A DNA stretch of 48,789 nucleotides from a gamma proteobacterium endosymbiont of Lamellibrachia anaximandri (GCA_016756855.1 JAESPD010000027.1:1-48789), one strand, 5' to 3'. Numbered from the stretch's first letter, positions 22,854 to 33,082 are shown. The notes: generated by a model not told the origin, from the sequence alone. Numbers and translations are program-made.

Positions 22854-24329
22854 ATGGGTGAAGCGGCGGAAAAACTAACTCCTGCGTTTCCTCGACTCTG
22901 TGTCTATCTTGTTGATGAGGATCCCGAGAGGCGTAAATATCTGGAGCATATTCTCAGTTTTCTGGACGGGAATGTTCTGTTCGCCAATAACCCGGAGGAT
23001 ATCCATCAACATATCAAATCGGCAACCGAGGCATGCTCTGCTGTTTTGGTCGGCCCGGATCTGGATCGGGATACCCTCAGTAATTTTGCGAACAAGCTGA
23101 ACGAATTGCACCCCGAGATTCCTCTCTTTCAGACTATTTTGGATGGGAGTGAGTTGTGGCGAGGATTCGAGGGTTGTGGAAACGTAATTGGCTCGCTGAG
23201 TCTCCCCACGCAATATGACAGCCTGATGGGGTTGATCCACAAGGCCCAGGTCTATCAGGAAGCTCACAAAAAGGGCGAAGTCGTTGCGCGGCCGGTCGAA
23301 CTGTTTCGAAGTCTATCCGGCAGTAGTCGGGCGACACGGCAGGTCAATCGCATGATCGAGCAGGTGGCCGATTCTGATGCGACTGTCTTGATATTGGGTG
23401 AGTCGGGGACAGGTAAAGAGGTGGTGGCGCGAAAGCTTCATTTTCACTCCCATCGCCGTGGCAAGGCCTTTGTGCCGGTGAATTGCGGCGCGATCCCTGC
23501 CGATCTGCTGGAGAGCGAACTTTTCGGCCATGAAAAAGGAGCCTTTACCGGGGCAATCAGTGCCCGCAAGGGACGCTTCGAGATGGCCGAAAGCGGTACC
23601 CTGTTTCTTGATGAGATCGGTGACATGAGTATGCCGATGCAGGTCAAGCTGTTGCGTGTTTTGCAGGAGCGTACTTTCGAGCGTGTCGGCAGCAATAAGA
23701 CACTGCACGCGAATGTCCGCATCATTGCGGCGACTCATCGCAATCTTGAGGAAGCGATTGAAGAGGGCAGATTTCGTGAAGATCTATTCTATCGTCTGAA
23801 TGTGTTTCCCATAGAAATGCCACCACTGCGGGATCGGGTGGAGGATATTCCGGTACTGGTCAACGATCTGATTCATCGCATAGAGAATGAGAAGCGAGGG
23901 TCGGTACGTTTGACTCCCGCAGCTGTTGCGGCCCTGAGTCACTATCGATGGCCTGGTAATGTCAGGGAATTGGCGAATCTGATAGAACGGTTGGCAATTC
24001 TCTATCCCTATGGGGTGGTCGACGTGGGCGACCTGCCGGACAAATTCCGGCCTGCGGGTGGAGTGCTCGATACGGTGCAACTGCCCGAAGTGACAATCCC
24101 TGGAGATGAGCCGGACACCACGTTGCACGCACCACGACTGCCTAATGACGGCATCGATCTCAAGGCCCATCTTGGCAACCTGGAGCAGAGTCTGATCCAG
24201 CAAGCCCTCGAAGAGTCGGGCGGTGTCGTCGCGCATGCCGCCAAGCGACTCCACATGCGGCGCACGACATTGGTGGAAAAACTGCGTAAATATGGCCTTC
24301 AACGCCAGCATGAGTCGACGGGAATTTGA
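22854..24329 (+). CDS. fleQ: Flagellar master regulator FleQ/FlrA, sigma-54-dependent activator
   Basis: A 491-residue enhancer-binding protein. It has a degenerate receiver-like N-terminal domain (about 15-135), then an AAA+ domain with Walker A GESGTGKE, the sigma-54 contact loop GAFTGA and Walker [13 protein letters not shown] Fis-type helix-turn-helix closes the C-terminus ([20 protein letters not shown]). FleQ-type proteins activate early flagellar genes and, in pseudomonads, respond to c-di-GMP. The ATG has GGAG at good spacing. It precedes fleS, fleR and the fliE-J genes, whose sigma-54 promoters fit its role. Confidence 0.93.
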   Translation: MGEAAEKLTPAFPRLCVYLVDEDPERRKYLEHILSFLDGNVLFANNPEDIHQHIKSATEACSAVLVGPDLDRDTLSNFANKLNELHPEIPLFQTILDGSELWRGFEGCGNVIGSLSLPTQYDSLMGLIHKAQVYQEAHKKGEVVARPVELFRSLSGSSRATRQVNRMIEQVADSDATVLILGESGTGKEVVARKLHFHSHRRGKAFVPVNCGAIPADLLESELFGHEKGAFTGAISARKGRFEMAESGTLFLDEIGDMSMPMQVKLLRVLQERTFERVGSNKTLHANVRIIAATHRNLEEAIEEGRFREDLFYRLNVFPIEMPPLRDRVEDIPVLVNDLIHRIENEKRGSVRLTPAAVAALSHYRWPGNVRELANLIERLAILYPYGVVDVGDLPDKFRPAGGVLDTVQLPEVTIPGDEPDTTLHAPRLPNDGIDLKAHLGNLEQSLIQQALEESGGVVAHAAKRLHMRRTTLVEKLRKYGLQRQHESTGI

Positions 24330-24382
24330 CGTTCCTTGATGATGGAATCTACAACCCATTGAAATATAACAAATAATAAAAT

Positions 24383-24398
24383 AGGCACGGTTGTTGCT
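24383..24398 (+). promoter_or_regulatory. Sigma-54 promoter upstream of fleS
   Basis: AGGCACG-GTTG-TTGCT fits the consensus TGGCACG-N4-TTGCA/T closely, with the essential GG and GC dinucleotides 10 bases apart. It lies 47 bases before the GTG of fleS and is the expected target of FleQ. Confidence 0.85.
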
Positions 24399-24444
24399 CT
24401 GTATCTGGGTGTCAAGATGACATTCAACTGCAGAGACATAAAAC

Positions 24445-25680
24445 GTGCCAATAAGCCCCTCAACGCCTGAACGTCAACAATCTCTCGAAGCGGCGTTCAA
24501 TCTGTTCAATCAACTATCTGAAGAGCTGACCGGTTCATACCAGCAGTTGCAGCATCAGGTATTACAGTTGAGCAGCGAACTGGCCGCTGCGCGTAGTGAA
24601 CGCACCCTTCAATTGGCGGATAAAGAACGTATTGCCGACCGGTTGGAACGTCTGCTCGAAACGCTTCCAGCGGCTGTGGTCGTGCTTGATGGCGATGAGT
24701 GTGTGCAGGAGTTCAACCCGGCGGCACGGCGTCTGCTGGGTTCCATCAACGAAGGGGATGACTGGCGTGAGTTGCGCCGGCGGTTGTTTCAGATCCCGCA
24801 ACATTCAGGGGATGACCTGCGTCTCTGCAATGGTCGCATTCTCAGCATCTCATCCTGTGACCTTGAGCAAGCGCCTGGGCGTATCCTGGTCATGCTCGAC
24901 GTCACCGAAACCCGCAAGCTGCAGGAGCGCCTGAACCGCCAGGAGAGACTGGGGGCGATGGGAGAGATGTCCGCACAGCTTGCTCATCAGATGCGTACAC
25001 CCCTCAGTTCCGCCTTGCTCTACACCTCCCACCTCTCACGCGACGATCTGACATCCGGTCAACGTCAACGATTTACCGGCAAACTGCGCTCCCGGTTGCA
25101 GCATATGGAACGCCAAATTCGCGACATTTTGATGTTTGCCCGAGGCTCATCGGAAGGCGAAGAGCTCATCTCCCTGTCAGAGCTGCTGGGTGAATTTGCA
25201 GAGGGTATCAGGCCGGAACTGAACGATGTGGCGGTGACACTCAAGATAGAGGATCTCAGTGCTGGGGCAGCCGTGATAAAAGGCCGCCGCGATGCACTGC
25301 TCGGCGTATTGAGCAATTTGACGGACAACGCATTACAACAAGGCGCAAGGCGCATCACGCTGCTGCTGAGGGTTACAGATGATGTGGAATTGCTCTTCAG
25401 TGACAACGGTCCCGGTGTCCCGGCCGAAATCCGAGAACAGATTTTTGACCCTTTCTTTACCAATCGGGCAGGGGGAACCGGTCTGGGTCTGGCTGTGGTG
25501 CAGAACCTGATGCTGAGTCATCATGGCGAGATCTGTCTGACCGACAGCCTGAATGGAGGTGCTTGCTTCCAATTGGCATTTCCTCTGGTTTCTCTCCAAC
25601 AAACAGAACAACAGATAGCCGTTGAATTACCGGTGTTAGGTGCCGGAAGTCCTCTCATTGAGGCGAGGAGATTGTCATGA
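24445..25680 (+). CDS. fleS: Flagellar sensor histidine kinase FleS/FlrB
   Basis: A 411-residue soluble kinase from a GTG start. It has an N-terminal coiled region, a PAS domain (about 65-160), and a dimerisation segment with phosphoacceptor H181 in SAQLAHQMRTPL. The ATPase domain shows an N-box region (NLTDNALQQGAR), G1 (DNGPGV) and G2 (GGTGLGLAVV). There is no membrane segment, as in FleS/FlrB. It phosphorylates FleR, whose gene overlaps it by four bases, to switch on middle/late flagellar genes. A sigma-54 promoter lies at 24383-24398. Confidence 0.92.
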   Translation: MPISPSTPERQQSLEAAFNLFNQLSEELTGSYQQLQHQVLQLSSELAAARSERTLQLADKERIADRLERLLETLPAAVVVLDGDECVQEFNPAARRLLGSINEGDDWRELRRRLFQIPQHSGDDLRLCNGRILSISSCDLEQAPGRILVMLDVTETRKLQERLNRQERLGAMGEMSAQLAHQMRTPLSSALLYTSHLSRDDLTSGQRQRFTGKLRSRLQHMERQIRDILMFARGSSEGEELISLSELLGEFAEGIRPELNDVAVTLKIEDLSAGAAVIKGRRDALLGVLSNLTDNALQQGARRITLLLRVTDDVELLFSDNGPGVPAEIREQIFDPFFTNRAGGTGLGLAVVQNLMLSHHGEICLTDSLNGGACFQLAFPLVSLQQTEQQIAVELPVLGAGSPLIEARRLS

Positions 25681-27029
25681 GTCAGGCAACTGTTCTCATC
25701 GTAGAAGATGATCCTGCTCTGCGTGAAGCACTGATTGATACCCTCGAACTTGCCGGCTATCCGGTAAGGGCGACGGAAGGGGGCAGCGCGGCGTTGGAGA
25801 TATTACGTCAGGAGCCTGTAGGCATAGTGGTGAGCGATGTGCAGATGCGCCCGATGGACGGGCATCGCCTGTTACGCCGGATCAAGGCGGGATATCCCAA
25901 TCTGCCTGTATTGCTGATGACCGCTTTCGGAACGATCGAAAAGGCGGTAGATGCGATGCGTGATGGTGCGGTGGATTATCTGATCAAGCCCTTCGAGGCG
26001 GAGGTGCTGGTGAGTAAAGTCGCGGGGCATATCCTGACTGCCGTGGACAAATTACAGCGTGGTCCAATTGTCGAGGACTTGCGCAGCCGTGAGGTGCTGG
26101 AGCTTGCTCGTCGTGTCTCTCACAGTGAAGCGACGGTGTTGATCAACGGGGAGAGCGGCACAGGTAAAGAGGTGTTTGCCCGTTATATCCACCAGACTTC
26201 AGAACGGCGCGATGGCCCATTCATTGCCATCAACTGTGCGGCTATCCCGGAGAATATGCTGGAAGCCGTCCTGTTTGGCTACGAAAAGGGTGCCTTTACC
26301 GGTGCTTATCAGTCCGCTGCCGGTAAATTCGAGCAGGCTCAGGGTGGTACTCTGCTGCTTGATGAGATCTCTGAGATGAGCATGGCGCTACAGGCAAAAC
26401 TGCTGCGCGTATTGCAGGAACGGGAAGTTGAACGCCTTGGCGGGCGCAAGATGATCGAACTCGATGTGCGGGTTCTGGCCACCACCAATCGCAAACTGCG
26501 TGAGGAGGTTTCCGCCGGTCGTTTTCGCGAGGATCTCTTCTATCGGCTCAATGTTTTTCCTCTGACCCTGCCGCCGTTGCGGGAGCGCAAACGGGACATT
26601 ATTCCCCTGGCCAGACATCTTTTATCCCAGCACCTGCTGCCGGGACAGTCAGTGCCGCCGTTCAGTGAAGCGGCTCAGGTTCAGCTCTTATCCCACGCTT
26701 GGGCCGGGAATGTGCGTGAACTGGAGAATCTGATACAGCGTGCCCTGATCCTCTACAACGGCGAACAGATAGAGGCTGAAGACCTTGCGTTTGAGAGTGC
26801 AGATGACGCTGAAGCACCCAGTGTATCCCCAGCAGCCGAAGCTTCAGCAGGGAGACTGCCGGAGGACCTGCGTTCAGTTGAGGAGCAGATGATCATGGAT
26901 GCCCTCCATGAAGGCGCTGGAAGCCGCAAGCAGGCGGCGGAGCGTTTGGGTATCAGTCAGCGCACGTTGCGTTACAAGATAGCCCGCATGCGCAATGCTG
27001 GCATGGCGATTCCCGGCCGGGCAGGTTGA
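25677..27029 (+). CDS. fleR: Flagellar response regulator FleR/FlrC
   Basis: A 450-residue response regulator. The receiver domain has acidic residues at EDD (10-12), phosphoacceptor D54 in VVSDVQMRP and the conserved Lys in LIKPFE. An AAA+ domain follows with GESGTGKE and GAFTGA, and a Fis-type helix-turn-helix closes the protein (AAERLGISQRTLRYKI). Phosphorylated FleR activates sigma-54 promoters of basal-body and hook genes. The ATGA overlap with fleS and a GAGGAGA ribosome binding site show coupling. The next promoter, at 27031, is a likely target. Confidence 0.94.
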   Translation: MSQATVLIVEDDPALREALIDTLELAGYPVRATEGGSAALEILRQEPVGIVVSDVQMRPMDGHRLLRRIKAGYPNLPVLLMTAFGTIEKAVDAMRDGAVDYLIKPFEAEVLVSKVAGHILTAVDKLQRGPIVEDLRSREVLELARRVSHSEATVLINGESGTGKEVFARYIHQTSERRDGPFIAINCAAIPENMLEAVLFGYEKGAFTGAYQSAAGKFEQAQGGTLLLDEISEMSMALQAKLLRVLQEREVERLGGRKMIELDVRVLATTNRKLREEVSAGRFREDLFYRLNVFPLTLPPLRERKRDIIPLARHLLSQHLLPGQSVPPFSEAAQVQLLSHAWAGNVRELENLIQRALILYNGEQIEAEDLAFESADDAEAPSVSPAAEASAGRLPEDLRSVEEQMIMDALHEGAGSRKQAAERLGISQRTLRYKIARMRNAGMAIPGRAG

Positions 27030-27030
27030 T

Positions 27031-27046
27031 TGGTGCGGAATCTGCA
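27031..27046 (+). promoter_or_regulatory. Sigma-54 promoter upstream of fliE
   Basis: TGGTGCG-GAAT-CTGCA keeps the essential GG-N10-GC and matches most consensus positions. It begins two bases after the fleR stop and lies 41 bases before fliE, so it should drive fliEFGHIJ under FleR control. Confidence 0.8.
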
Positions 27047-27086
27047 TAGAACAGATATATAGATCGATTTGAGTGGGGAGTGAACG

Positions 27087-27404
27087 ATGAGCAACATGGA
27101 TATCAACCAGGTTTTGGCGCAGATGCGGGTGATGGCCGCCCAAGCAGAAAATGCCCCAAAGCCGGTTGAAGAGGCAGGGCAGAGCAACTTTGGCGACCTG
27201 CTGAAAAATTCCATTGATCAGGTCAATGAGACCCAGCATGAGGCGAAGGCGCTTACCACTGCGTTTGAAACCGGTGAAGGGGATGTGGATCTTGCTCAGG
27301 TGATGATCGCAGTGCAGAAGTCGAGCCTATCCTTCGATGCGATGGTACAGGTTAGAAACAAGCTGGTCGAAGCCTATAAAGACGTAATGAATATGCCTAT
27401 CTAG
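27087..27404 (+). CDS. fliE: Flagellar hook-basal body protein FliE
   Basis: A 105-residue protein of typical FliE length, with a disordered N-terminus and the conserved C-terminal helix (QVMIAVQKSSLSFDAMVQVRNKLVEAYKDVM, split here only for reference). FliE links the MS ring to the proximal rod. A strong ribosome binding site, GGGGAG, precedes the ATG. It is the first gene of the flagellar structural operon behind a sigma-54 promoter. Confidence 0.95.
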   Translation: MSNMDINQVLAQMRVMAAQAENAPKPVEEAGQSNFGDLLKNSIDQVNETQHEAKALTTAFETGEGDVDLAQVMIAVQKSSLSFDAMVQVRNKLVEAYKDVMNMPI

Positions 27405-27470
27405 CTGTTACAGCACAAAAAAATACGCAACTGAAAGAAAAGTCAGATTAATCAAGCCGGAATCGTAATC

Positions 27471-29150
27471 ATGGCACTTGCAACAACTGATGAGTCGGGT
27501 AAGGCACTGGAAGTCAACCAGCGTCTTCAGGACAACCCCATCTTCCGCCAAATCGCAGTTATGGTCGGCATTGCCGCCAGCGTAGCGTTGGGTGTGGCAG
27601 TGGTGCTCTGGTCGCAGGCGCCGAACTACAGTCTGCTCTACGGCAATCTGGCGCAGAAAGATGCGATGGAGATCGTTCAGGCACTGCAACAGATAGGCAT
27701 CGAGTATCAGGTGGATCAATCCTCAGGTGCAGTGATGGTGCCATCCGCAGATCTGCAGGAGGCGCGGATGAAACTTGCCGGACAGGGTTTGCCGCATAGT
27801 GACTCTCTCGGTTTTGAACTATTGCAGCAGGATGCCGGTTTCAACACCAGCCGGATGGTCGAGGCAGCTCGTTATCAGCGTGCGATGGAAGGGGAACTGG
27901 CCCGCTCCATTGCCACACTGGCAAATATCGAGACGGCCCGCGTCCATCTGGCAACACCCAAACAGTCGGTGTTTGTGCGGCAGCGCAAAGTGCCCAGCGC
28001 CTCGGTGGTAATCAAACTCTATTCGGGACGGACGCTGGAAAAAGGTCAGGTGGAAGCGATCTCTCATCTGGTGGCGTCCAGCGTACCCGAACTGGATGTA
28101 GCCCAAGTCACTGTAGTGGATCACAAAGGAAAACTACTCAGTGGTGCGGGCAAATCCGCGCAGATGACCATGTCCACCAGCCAGTTTGAATATACCCGCG
28201 AGTTGGAAGCGCATTACAAACAGCGTATCGAAGATATTTTGTCGCCCCTGTTGGGACAGGATAATCTGCGGGCTGAGGTCGCGGCCGAAGTCGATTTTAC
28301 GGTGATTGAACAGACCCAGGAGAGTTACGATCCGGATATGAGTGCGCTGCGTTCCGAGCAGATCAATGAACAGCAGAGTCGATTGAGCGAGATACAGGGA
28401 GTTCCCGGCGCACTGACGAATCAGCCGCCCGCTGCAGGAAATGCGCCAGAGCAGGCAGGTGGAGAAGGGGGTGAAGGAGAGGCTGCGAGCCCGATTAATA
28501 CCAGCAAGCGCGCCACCCGTAACTTTGAGTTGGACAAAACCATCAGTCATACGCGGTTGCCCAGTAATAGCCTGCGTAGGCTTTCGGTGGCAGTGGTGGT
28601 CAACGACAGGGTCGCGCTGGGTGAGGACGGGGTGCCGCAACGGATTCAGCGGACACCGGAAGAGATCACCCGCATCACCAATCTGGTAAAGGAGACAGTT
28701 GGTTTCAAAATTCAGCGTGGCGACAGCGTACAAGTGCTCAATGAGTCTTTCTTTATCCCCGCCCCCCCTGAACCACTGCCTGAACTGGCGATTTGGGAAG
28801 AGGCCTGGTTCTGGGATGCGGTGCGGCAGGCGGGTGGTGTGTTGCTCGTGCTGCTGTTGATCTTCGGTGTACTGAAGCCCACGATGAATCGTCTCACCGC
28901 ACAGGTTGTGACGACTGGGGTGGAAGGTGAAGGTGTTGCCGGTGGTGGCGTGGCAGGTGAAGGGGGGCTCGAAGGCACCCTGGAGGGCGCCGGGGGTGAA
29001 GGCCTCGCCCTGGAGGGGGATGAAACAGTAAAGCTGCCAGGCCCTGGCAGCTATGAAAAAACTATCGATGCCGCGCGCGGTATGATCGAAAATGATCCCA
29101 AGCGTGTGGCGCAGGTCGTGAAGAAGTGGATTGCAGAAGATGCCGGATAA
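27471..29150 (+). CDS. fliF: Flagellar MS-ring protein FliF
   Basis: A 559-residue protein. It has an N-terminal membrane helix (about 25-45) and a periplasmic ring-building domain (NYSLLYGNLAQKDAMEIVQAL; GFNTSRMVEAARYQRAMEGE). A disordered Gly/Glu-rich stretch follows, then a second helix (about 445-465). The cytoplasmic C-terminus that binds FliG contains an unusual Gly/Glu/Val-rich insert at about 485-515. FliF forms the MS ring in the inner membrane. Its end overlaps the fliG start by 11 bases. Confidence 0.97.
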   Translation: MALATTDESGKALEVNQRLQDNPIFRQIAVMVGIAASVALGVAVVLWSQAPNYSLLYGNLAQKDAMEIVQALQQIGIEYQVDQSSGAVMVPSADLQEARMKLAGQGLPHSDSLGFELLQQDAGFNTSRMVEAARYQRAMEGELARSIATLANIETARVHLATPKQSVFVRQRKVPSASVVIKLYSGRTLEKGQVEAISHLVASSVPELDVAQVTVVDHKGKLLSGAGKSAQMTMSTSQFEYTRELEAHYKQRIEDILSPLLGQDNLRAEVAAEVDFTVIEQTQESYDPDMSALRSEQINEQQSRLSEIQGVPGALTNQPPAAGNAPEQAGGEGGEGEAASPINTSKRATRNFELDKTISHTRLPSNSLRRLSVAVVVNDRVALGEDGVPQRIQRTPEEITRITNLVKETVGFKIQRGDSVQVLNESFFIPAPPEPLPELAIWEEAWFWDAVRQAGGVLLVLLLIFGVLKPTMNRLTAQVVTTGVEGEGVAGGGVAGEGGLEGTLEGAGGEGLALEGDETVKLPGPGSYEKTIDAARGMIENDPKRVAQVVKKWIAEDAG

Positions 29151-30189
29151 AAAGATAAAGCCAGCTGCAGCCCCTGTGGAAGAGCCGGAAGCGATTGCCA
29201 AGATAGGCGGCGTACAGCGCTCCGCTATTTTGTTGTTGGCTCTGGGCGAAAAGGATGCCGCCGAACTGCTCAAACATATGGGGCCGAAAGAGGTGCAGGA
29301 TGTTGGTATGGCGATGGCGAGTCTGACGAACGTCACCACCGACCAGATGGAAGCGGTGATGCGCCATTTTGTCTCCACCCTCGAGACACAGACCGCCCTT
29401 GGACTGGGTTCCGACGAATATATCCGCAACATGCTTACCAATGCCCTCGGTGAAGATAAAGCGGGTGGCGTGATCGACCGGATTTTGCTGGGCCGAAACA
29501 GCAAGGGCCTGGAACAGCTGAAATGGATGGACCCCCGTTCCATTGCTGAATTGATTCGGCTGGAGCACCCGCAGATTATCGCCATCGTGCTCTCATTTTT
29601 AGATGCCGATCAGGCGGCACAGGTACTGAGCCAATTTCAGGAGAAGGTCAGAACTGATGTCATTATGCGCATTGCGTCCCTGGATGGCATCCAGCCTGCG
29701 GCACTACAGGAGTTGGACGAGATACTGGAGAAGCAGTTTTCAGGCGCCTCCAATGTCAAAACATCCAACCTTGGCGGTGTCAAAACCGCTGCAGAGATTC
29801 TGAATCTGCTGGATGGCGCGGTGGAGAGCAAGGTCATGGAGCAGATCATGGATACTGATACCGATCTGGGTCAGGAGCTTCAGGACAACATGTTTGTGTT
29901 TGATAATTTGATCGATGTCGACGACAGGGGTATTCAGACCCTGCTGCGCGAAGTGGCTTCTGAACAATTGCTGCTCGCGCTGCGTGGTGCGGAAGAGGGA
30001 CTCAAAGACAAGATCTTCAAGAATATGTCCAAGCGGGCGGCTGAAATGCTCAAGGATGATCTGGAAGCAGCAGCACCCGCTAAACTCAGTGATGTGGAAG
30101 GATCGCAGAAAGAGATTTTGCAGGTAGCGCGTCGCCTGGCCGATGCCGGTGAGATTATGCTTGGAGGTGGTGGTGAAGAGTTCCTCTAA
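29140..30189 (+). CDS. fliG: Flagellar motor switch protein FliG
   Basis: The ATG at 29140 gives 349 residues; a TTG-started frame 9 bases earlier is less likely. All three FliG domains are present: the N-terminal FliF-binding domain (RSAILLLALGEKDAAELLKHM), the middle domain with the EHPQ motif (RLEHPQIIAIVLSFL), and the charged C-terminal torque domain (LLREVASEQLLLALRGAEEG). FliG receives torque from the stators and switches rotation direction. It overlaps fliF upstream and fliH downstream. Confidence 0.97.
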   Translation: MPDKKIKPAAAPVEEPEAIAKIGGVQRSAILLLALGEKDAAELLKHMGPKEVQDVGMAMASLTNVTTDQMEAVMRHFVSTLETQTALGLGSDEYIRNMLTNALGEDKAGGVIDRILLGRNSKGLEQLKWMDPRSIAELIRLEHPQIIAIVLSFLDADQAAQVLSQFQEKVRTDVIMRIASLDGIQPAALQELDEILEKQFSGASNVKTSNLGGVKTAAEILNLLDGAVESKVMEQIMDTDTDLGQELQDNMFVFDNLIDVDDRGIQTLLREVASEQLLLALRGAEEGLKDKIFKNMSKRAAEMLKDDLEAAAPAKLSDVEGSQKEILQVARRLADAGEIMLGGGGEEFL

Positions 30190-30862
30190 GATTCTGTCCG
30201 ACAAAGAGACGGATACGGTTCGCCAATGGTTACCACCCGACGTGGGGGGAGGTGGAAGCTCGCAGACGTTTCAGAAATCGATTCAGCCACCGGATGCGCC
30301 GCCCACAGCGGCTGAACTGGAGGCAGTTCAACAGCAAGCTTACGAAGAGGGTTTTGAAAAGGGCAAGGAAGAGGGCTTTGAATTCGGTCACAGGGAGGGA
30401 CTGGAGCAGGGGCGGGATCAACTGCGGGAATATGCCATGCAGATGGATCGGCTGCTCTCCACTTTAGATCAGCCGCTACGGAACCTGGACAACAAGGTCG
30501 AAGATGAGCTGGTGACTCTGGTGATCTCAATGGTCAGGCAGTTGGTGCGCCGTGAGGTGAACAGCGATCCCGGCCAGATAGTGGGCGTGGTGCGAGAAGC
30601 CCTTGCCCTGTTGCCGGTCTCTTCACGCAATGTACGTCTTCAGCTCCACCCGGAAGATGCCGAGTTGGTTCGGGATATCTATTCGCTGGGCGAGAACGAT
30701 CTTGGCTGGAAAATCATTGAAGATCCGGTGATCAACCGCGGCGGCTGCAAAGTGGTGACCGAGACGTCCCAGATCGATGCAACCCTGGAGTCGCGACTTG
30801 CCAACCTGATTGCCCCGCTGCTGGCGGGTACGCGCACCATCGATGAAGAGGAGGTGGAGTAG
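30173..30862 (+). CDS. fliH: Flagellar assembly protein FliH
   Basis: The GTG at 30173, with GGAGG five bases upstream, gives 229 residues and a 17-base overlap with fliG; the ATG at 30143 is a poorer choice. The N-terminal half has the glycine/acid repeat helix typical of FliH (GFEKGKEEGFEFGHREGLEQ). The C-terminal domain binds and restrains the FliI ATPase. It acts in the cytoplasm in the flagellar export apparatus. fliI follows directly. Confidence 0.9.
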   Translation: MKSSSKILSDKETDTVRQWLPPDVGGGGSSQTFQKSIQPPDAPPTAAELEAVQQQAYEEGFEKGKEEGFEFGHREGLEQGRDQLREYAMQMDRLLSTLDQPLRNLDNKVEDELVTLVISMVRQLVRREVNSDPGQIVGVVREALALLPVSSRNVRLQLHPEDAELVRDIYSLGENDLGWKIIEDPVINRGGCKVVTETSQIDATLESRLANLIAPLLAGTRTIDEEEVE

Positions 30863-32272
30863 ATGCCTTCTCATCCACCCAAAGCTGACCGGAGTGATAT
30901 CTGGGTCAGCAGACTTCGTGACCATGCCAAACGGATGGGGGAAGGACGCGGCCTGGTGGTCGAAGGCCGTCTGACACGCATGGTGGGACTGACCCTTGAA
31001 TCCGTTGGTTGCCGGGCGGCAATCGGTGGACAGTGTGATGTGGTTAGCTCCAACGGCACACATATTGAGGCCGAGGTGGTGGGATTTGGCGAAGAGAGCC
31101 TCTATCTAATGCCGACTGGCGATATTCGGGGACTTGAGCAGGGCGCGAGAGTTATTCCAACGGGAAGCGTATGTGAGGCGGTAGTGGGTGACCATCTACT
31201 AGGCCGGGTCATTGATGGTGCAGGACGTCCGTTGGATGGAAAAGGGGGGCTGCATGCCGATGAGCGCCGTCCCCTCACCGGACAGACCTTCAATCCTCTG
31301 GCGCGAACGCCCATTCGTGAACCTCTAGATGTTGGCGTACGGGCAATCAATGCGTTACTGAGTGTGGGGCGGGGTCAACGGCTCGGTCTCTTCGCAGGAT
31401 CAGGTGTTGGCAAGAGTGTGCTGCTCGGCATGATGACCCGCTATACCAACGCAGATGTGACCGTCGTGGGTCTGATCGGAGAGCGAGGCCGCGAGGTAAA
31501 AGAGTTCGTTGAAAACAGTTTGGGTGAAGAGGGGTTGAAACGGGCGGTTGTGGTGGCTGTACCGGCGGACAATCCACCACTGCGCCGCATGCATGGTGCC
31601 ATGCTGGCCACCAGCATCGCCGAATACTTCCGGGAGCAGGGCAAGCATGTCCTGTTGCTGATGGACTCTCTCACCCGTTTTGCCCAGGCACAGAGGGAGA
31701 TTGCCCTGGCGATCCATGAGCCACCCGCCACCAAAGGTTATCCCCCTTCGGTATTTGCCAAGCTGCCGCAACTGGTGGAGCGTGCAGGTAACGGTGATAA
31801 AGGGGGCGGTTCAATCACTGCATTCTATACCGTGCTGGCGGAGGGTGACGATCAGAACGACCCTATTGCTGATGCGGCACGGGCGATACTGGATGGGCAT
31901 ATCGTGCTCTCCAGACGATTGGCGGAAGCGGGGCACTACCCTGCCATTGACATTGAGGCATCCATCAGCCGGGCGATGAATGAGATCACCACCTATGGTC
32001 ATCAGGATGCGGCTCGCTCATTCAAACATCTCTACTCGCTCTATCAGCAGAATCGCGATCTCATCAGTGTTGGGGCTTATGAACAGGGCAGTGACGAACA
32101 GATCGATATCGCCATTGCAGCAATGCCGGCCCTGACCGAGTTTCTGCGTCAGGATATGCGTACCCCCGTTAACCTGCGTGAGAGTCTCGATACGCTGGAG
32201 GCACTTTTTCCTTCTGAAGCGGAAGTGGAAATGCCGGGAGATCTGCCCCTGCAACCGGCAGGTCGTGTTTAG
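30863..32272 (+). CDS. fliI: Flagellum-specific ATPase FliI
   Basis: A 469-residue export ATPase related to F1 beta. Walker A is [11 protein letters not shown], and family segments [12 protein letters not shown] and [17 protein letters not shown] are present. It powers unloading of flagellar export substrates together with FliH and FliJ. The ATG directly follows the fliH stop, with GAGGTGGA as ribosome binding site. Length and motifs are normal. Confidence 0.97.
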   Translation: MPSHPPKADRSDIWVSRLRDHAKRMGEGRGLVVEGRLTRMVGLTLESVGCRAAIGGQCDVVSSNGTHIEAEVVGFGEESLYLMPTGDIRGLEQGARVIPTGSVCEAVVGDHLLGRVIDGAGRPLDGKGGLHADERRPLTGQTFNPLARTPIREPLDVGVRAINALLSVGRGQRLGLFAGSGVGKSVLLGMMTRYTNADVTVVGLIGERGREVKEFVENSLGEEGLKRAVVVAVPADNPPLRRMHGAMLATSIAEYFREQGKHVLLLMDSLTRFAQAQREIALAIHEPPATKGYPPSVFAKLPQLVERAGNGDKGGGSITAFYTVLAEGDDQNDPIADAARAILDGHIVLSRRLAEAGHYPAIDIEASISRAMNEITTYGHQDAARSFKHLYSLYQQNRDLISVGAYEQGSDEQIDIAIAAMPALTEFLRQDMRTPVNLRESLDTLEALFPSEAEVEMPGDLPLQPAGRV

Positions 32273-32298
32273 AGAAAAGGACTTAAGGAAAAATAACA

Positions 32299-32730
32299 AT
32301 GTCACCATCAAAACGTTTGAAGCCTGTTCAAAGAGTCGCCAAGTCGCGGGAGCAGACTGCTGCGCGCCAACTTGGAAGATCGAAAAAGTCACTGCACGAA
32401 GAGGAGACAAAGCTGACGCAGTTGAAGCAGTATCACCAGGAGTATCTGACGCGTTTTGAACAGGCGTCCAGTAAGGGCATCTCTGCCGTCCATCTGCAGG
32501 AGTACCGTGCCTTTATCGCCAAACTCGATGGGGCGATAAAACAGCAGGAATCGGTCGTGGCTGCCAGCAAGCAGAACCACTCGGTGAAAAAGGATACCTG
32601 GCGCAGTAAACATACCCGCACCGAAGCGCTTTCCAAAGTTGTCGATCGCTATGAGCGAGCTGAAAAAAAAGAGGAGGAACGTTCAGAGCAGAAAGAGAGT
32701 GATGATCGCAGTCAGAGACGGCCTGATTGA
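32299..32730 (+). CDS. fliJ: Flagellar export protein FliJ
   Basis: A 143-residue, highly charged, almost entirely helical protein, the coiled-coil pattern expected of FliJ. It sits directly after fliI with a good ribosome binding site (AAGGA). FliJ is the central stalk of the FliI ring and activates export. Sequence conservation in this family is low, so the call rests on position, length and coiled coil. Confidence 0.88.
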   Translation: MSPSKRLKPVQRVAKSREQTAARQLGRSKKSLHEEETKLTQLKQYHQEYLTRFEQASSKGISAVHLQEYRAFIAKLDGAIKQQESVVAASKQNHSVKKDTWRSKHTRTEALSKVVDRYERAEKKEEERSEQKESDDRSQRRPD

Positions 32731-32797
32731 TTCGCACCCGGTCTGAAAGTGACTCCCAGGTTGCAAATGATTCTTGTTGTTGAGTCATTGAAAAGGT

Positions 32798-33082
32798 TTA
32801 CTCATATCCCGGCGGTCGCTTCCCCGACAGGATATAGGCGAAGGCGATCACCTCTGCAATAGCGCGATATAGGGCCTCAGGAATCTCATCACCCAATGGG
32901 ACCTGGGACAGCAGGGCGGCCAGTTCTGCATCTTCGTGAAGCGGTACATCGTGTTCCTCCGCCAGTGCCAGAATGCGTTCAGCTAGTTCACCACGTCCCT
33001 TGGCAGTAAGTTTTGGGGCGTTCTCCCCGTCGTAATTGAGGGCAATGGCCAGGTCGGGTTTGCTGTTTTTCTCTTCCTTCAT
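32798..33082 (-). CDS. FlhB-like cytoplasmic domain protein (EscU/YscU/HrcU-type fragment family)
   Basis: A 94-residue protein resembling only the C-terminal cytoplasmic part of the type III export switch protein FlhB (AIALNYDGENAPKLTAKGRGELAERI; EDAELAALLSQVPLGDEIPE). It lacks the membrane part and the NPTH autocleavage site. Such stand-alone FlhB-like proteins are known in flagellar loci and may modulate substrate switching. The start ATG overlaps the stop of the upstream FliK-like gene (ATGA), pairing it with the hook-length regulator that normally contacts FlhB. Confidence 0.88.
   Translation of the reverse strand: MKEEKNSKPDLAIALNYDGENAPKLTAKGRGELAERILALAEEHDVPLHEDAELAALLSQVPLGDEIPEALYRAIAEVIAFAYILSGKRPPGYE

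Noticed and set aside
28134-29585. A 483-codon minus-strand frame opposite fliF and fliG
   Set aside because: It crosses two certain flagellar genes and resembles no protein family.
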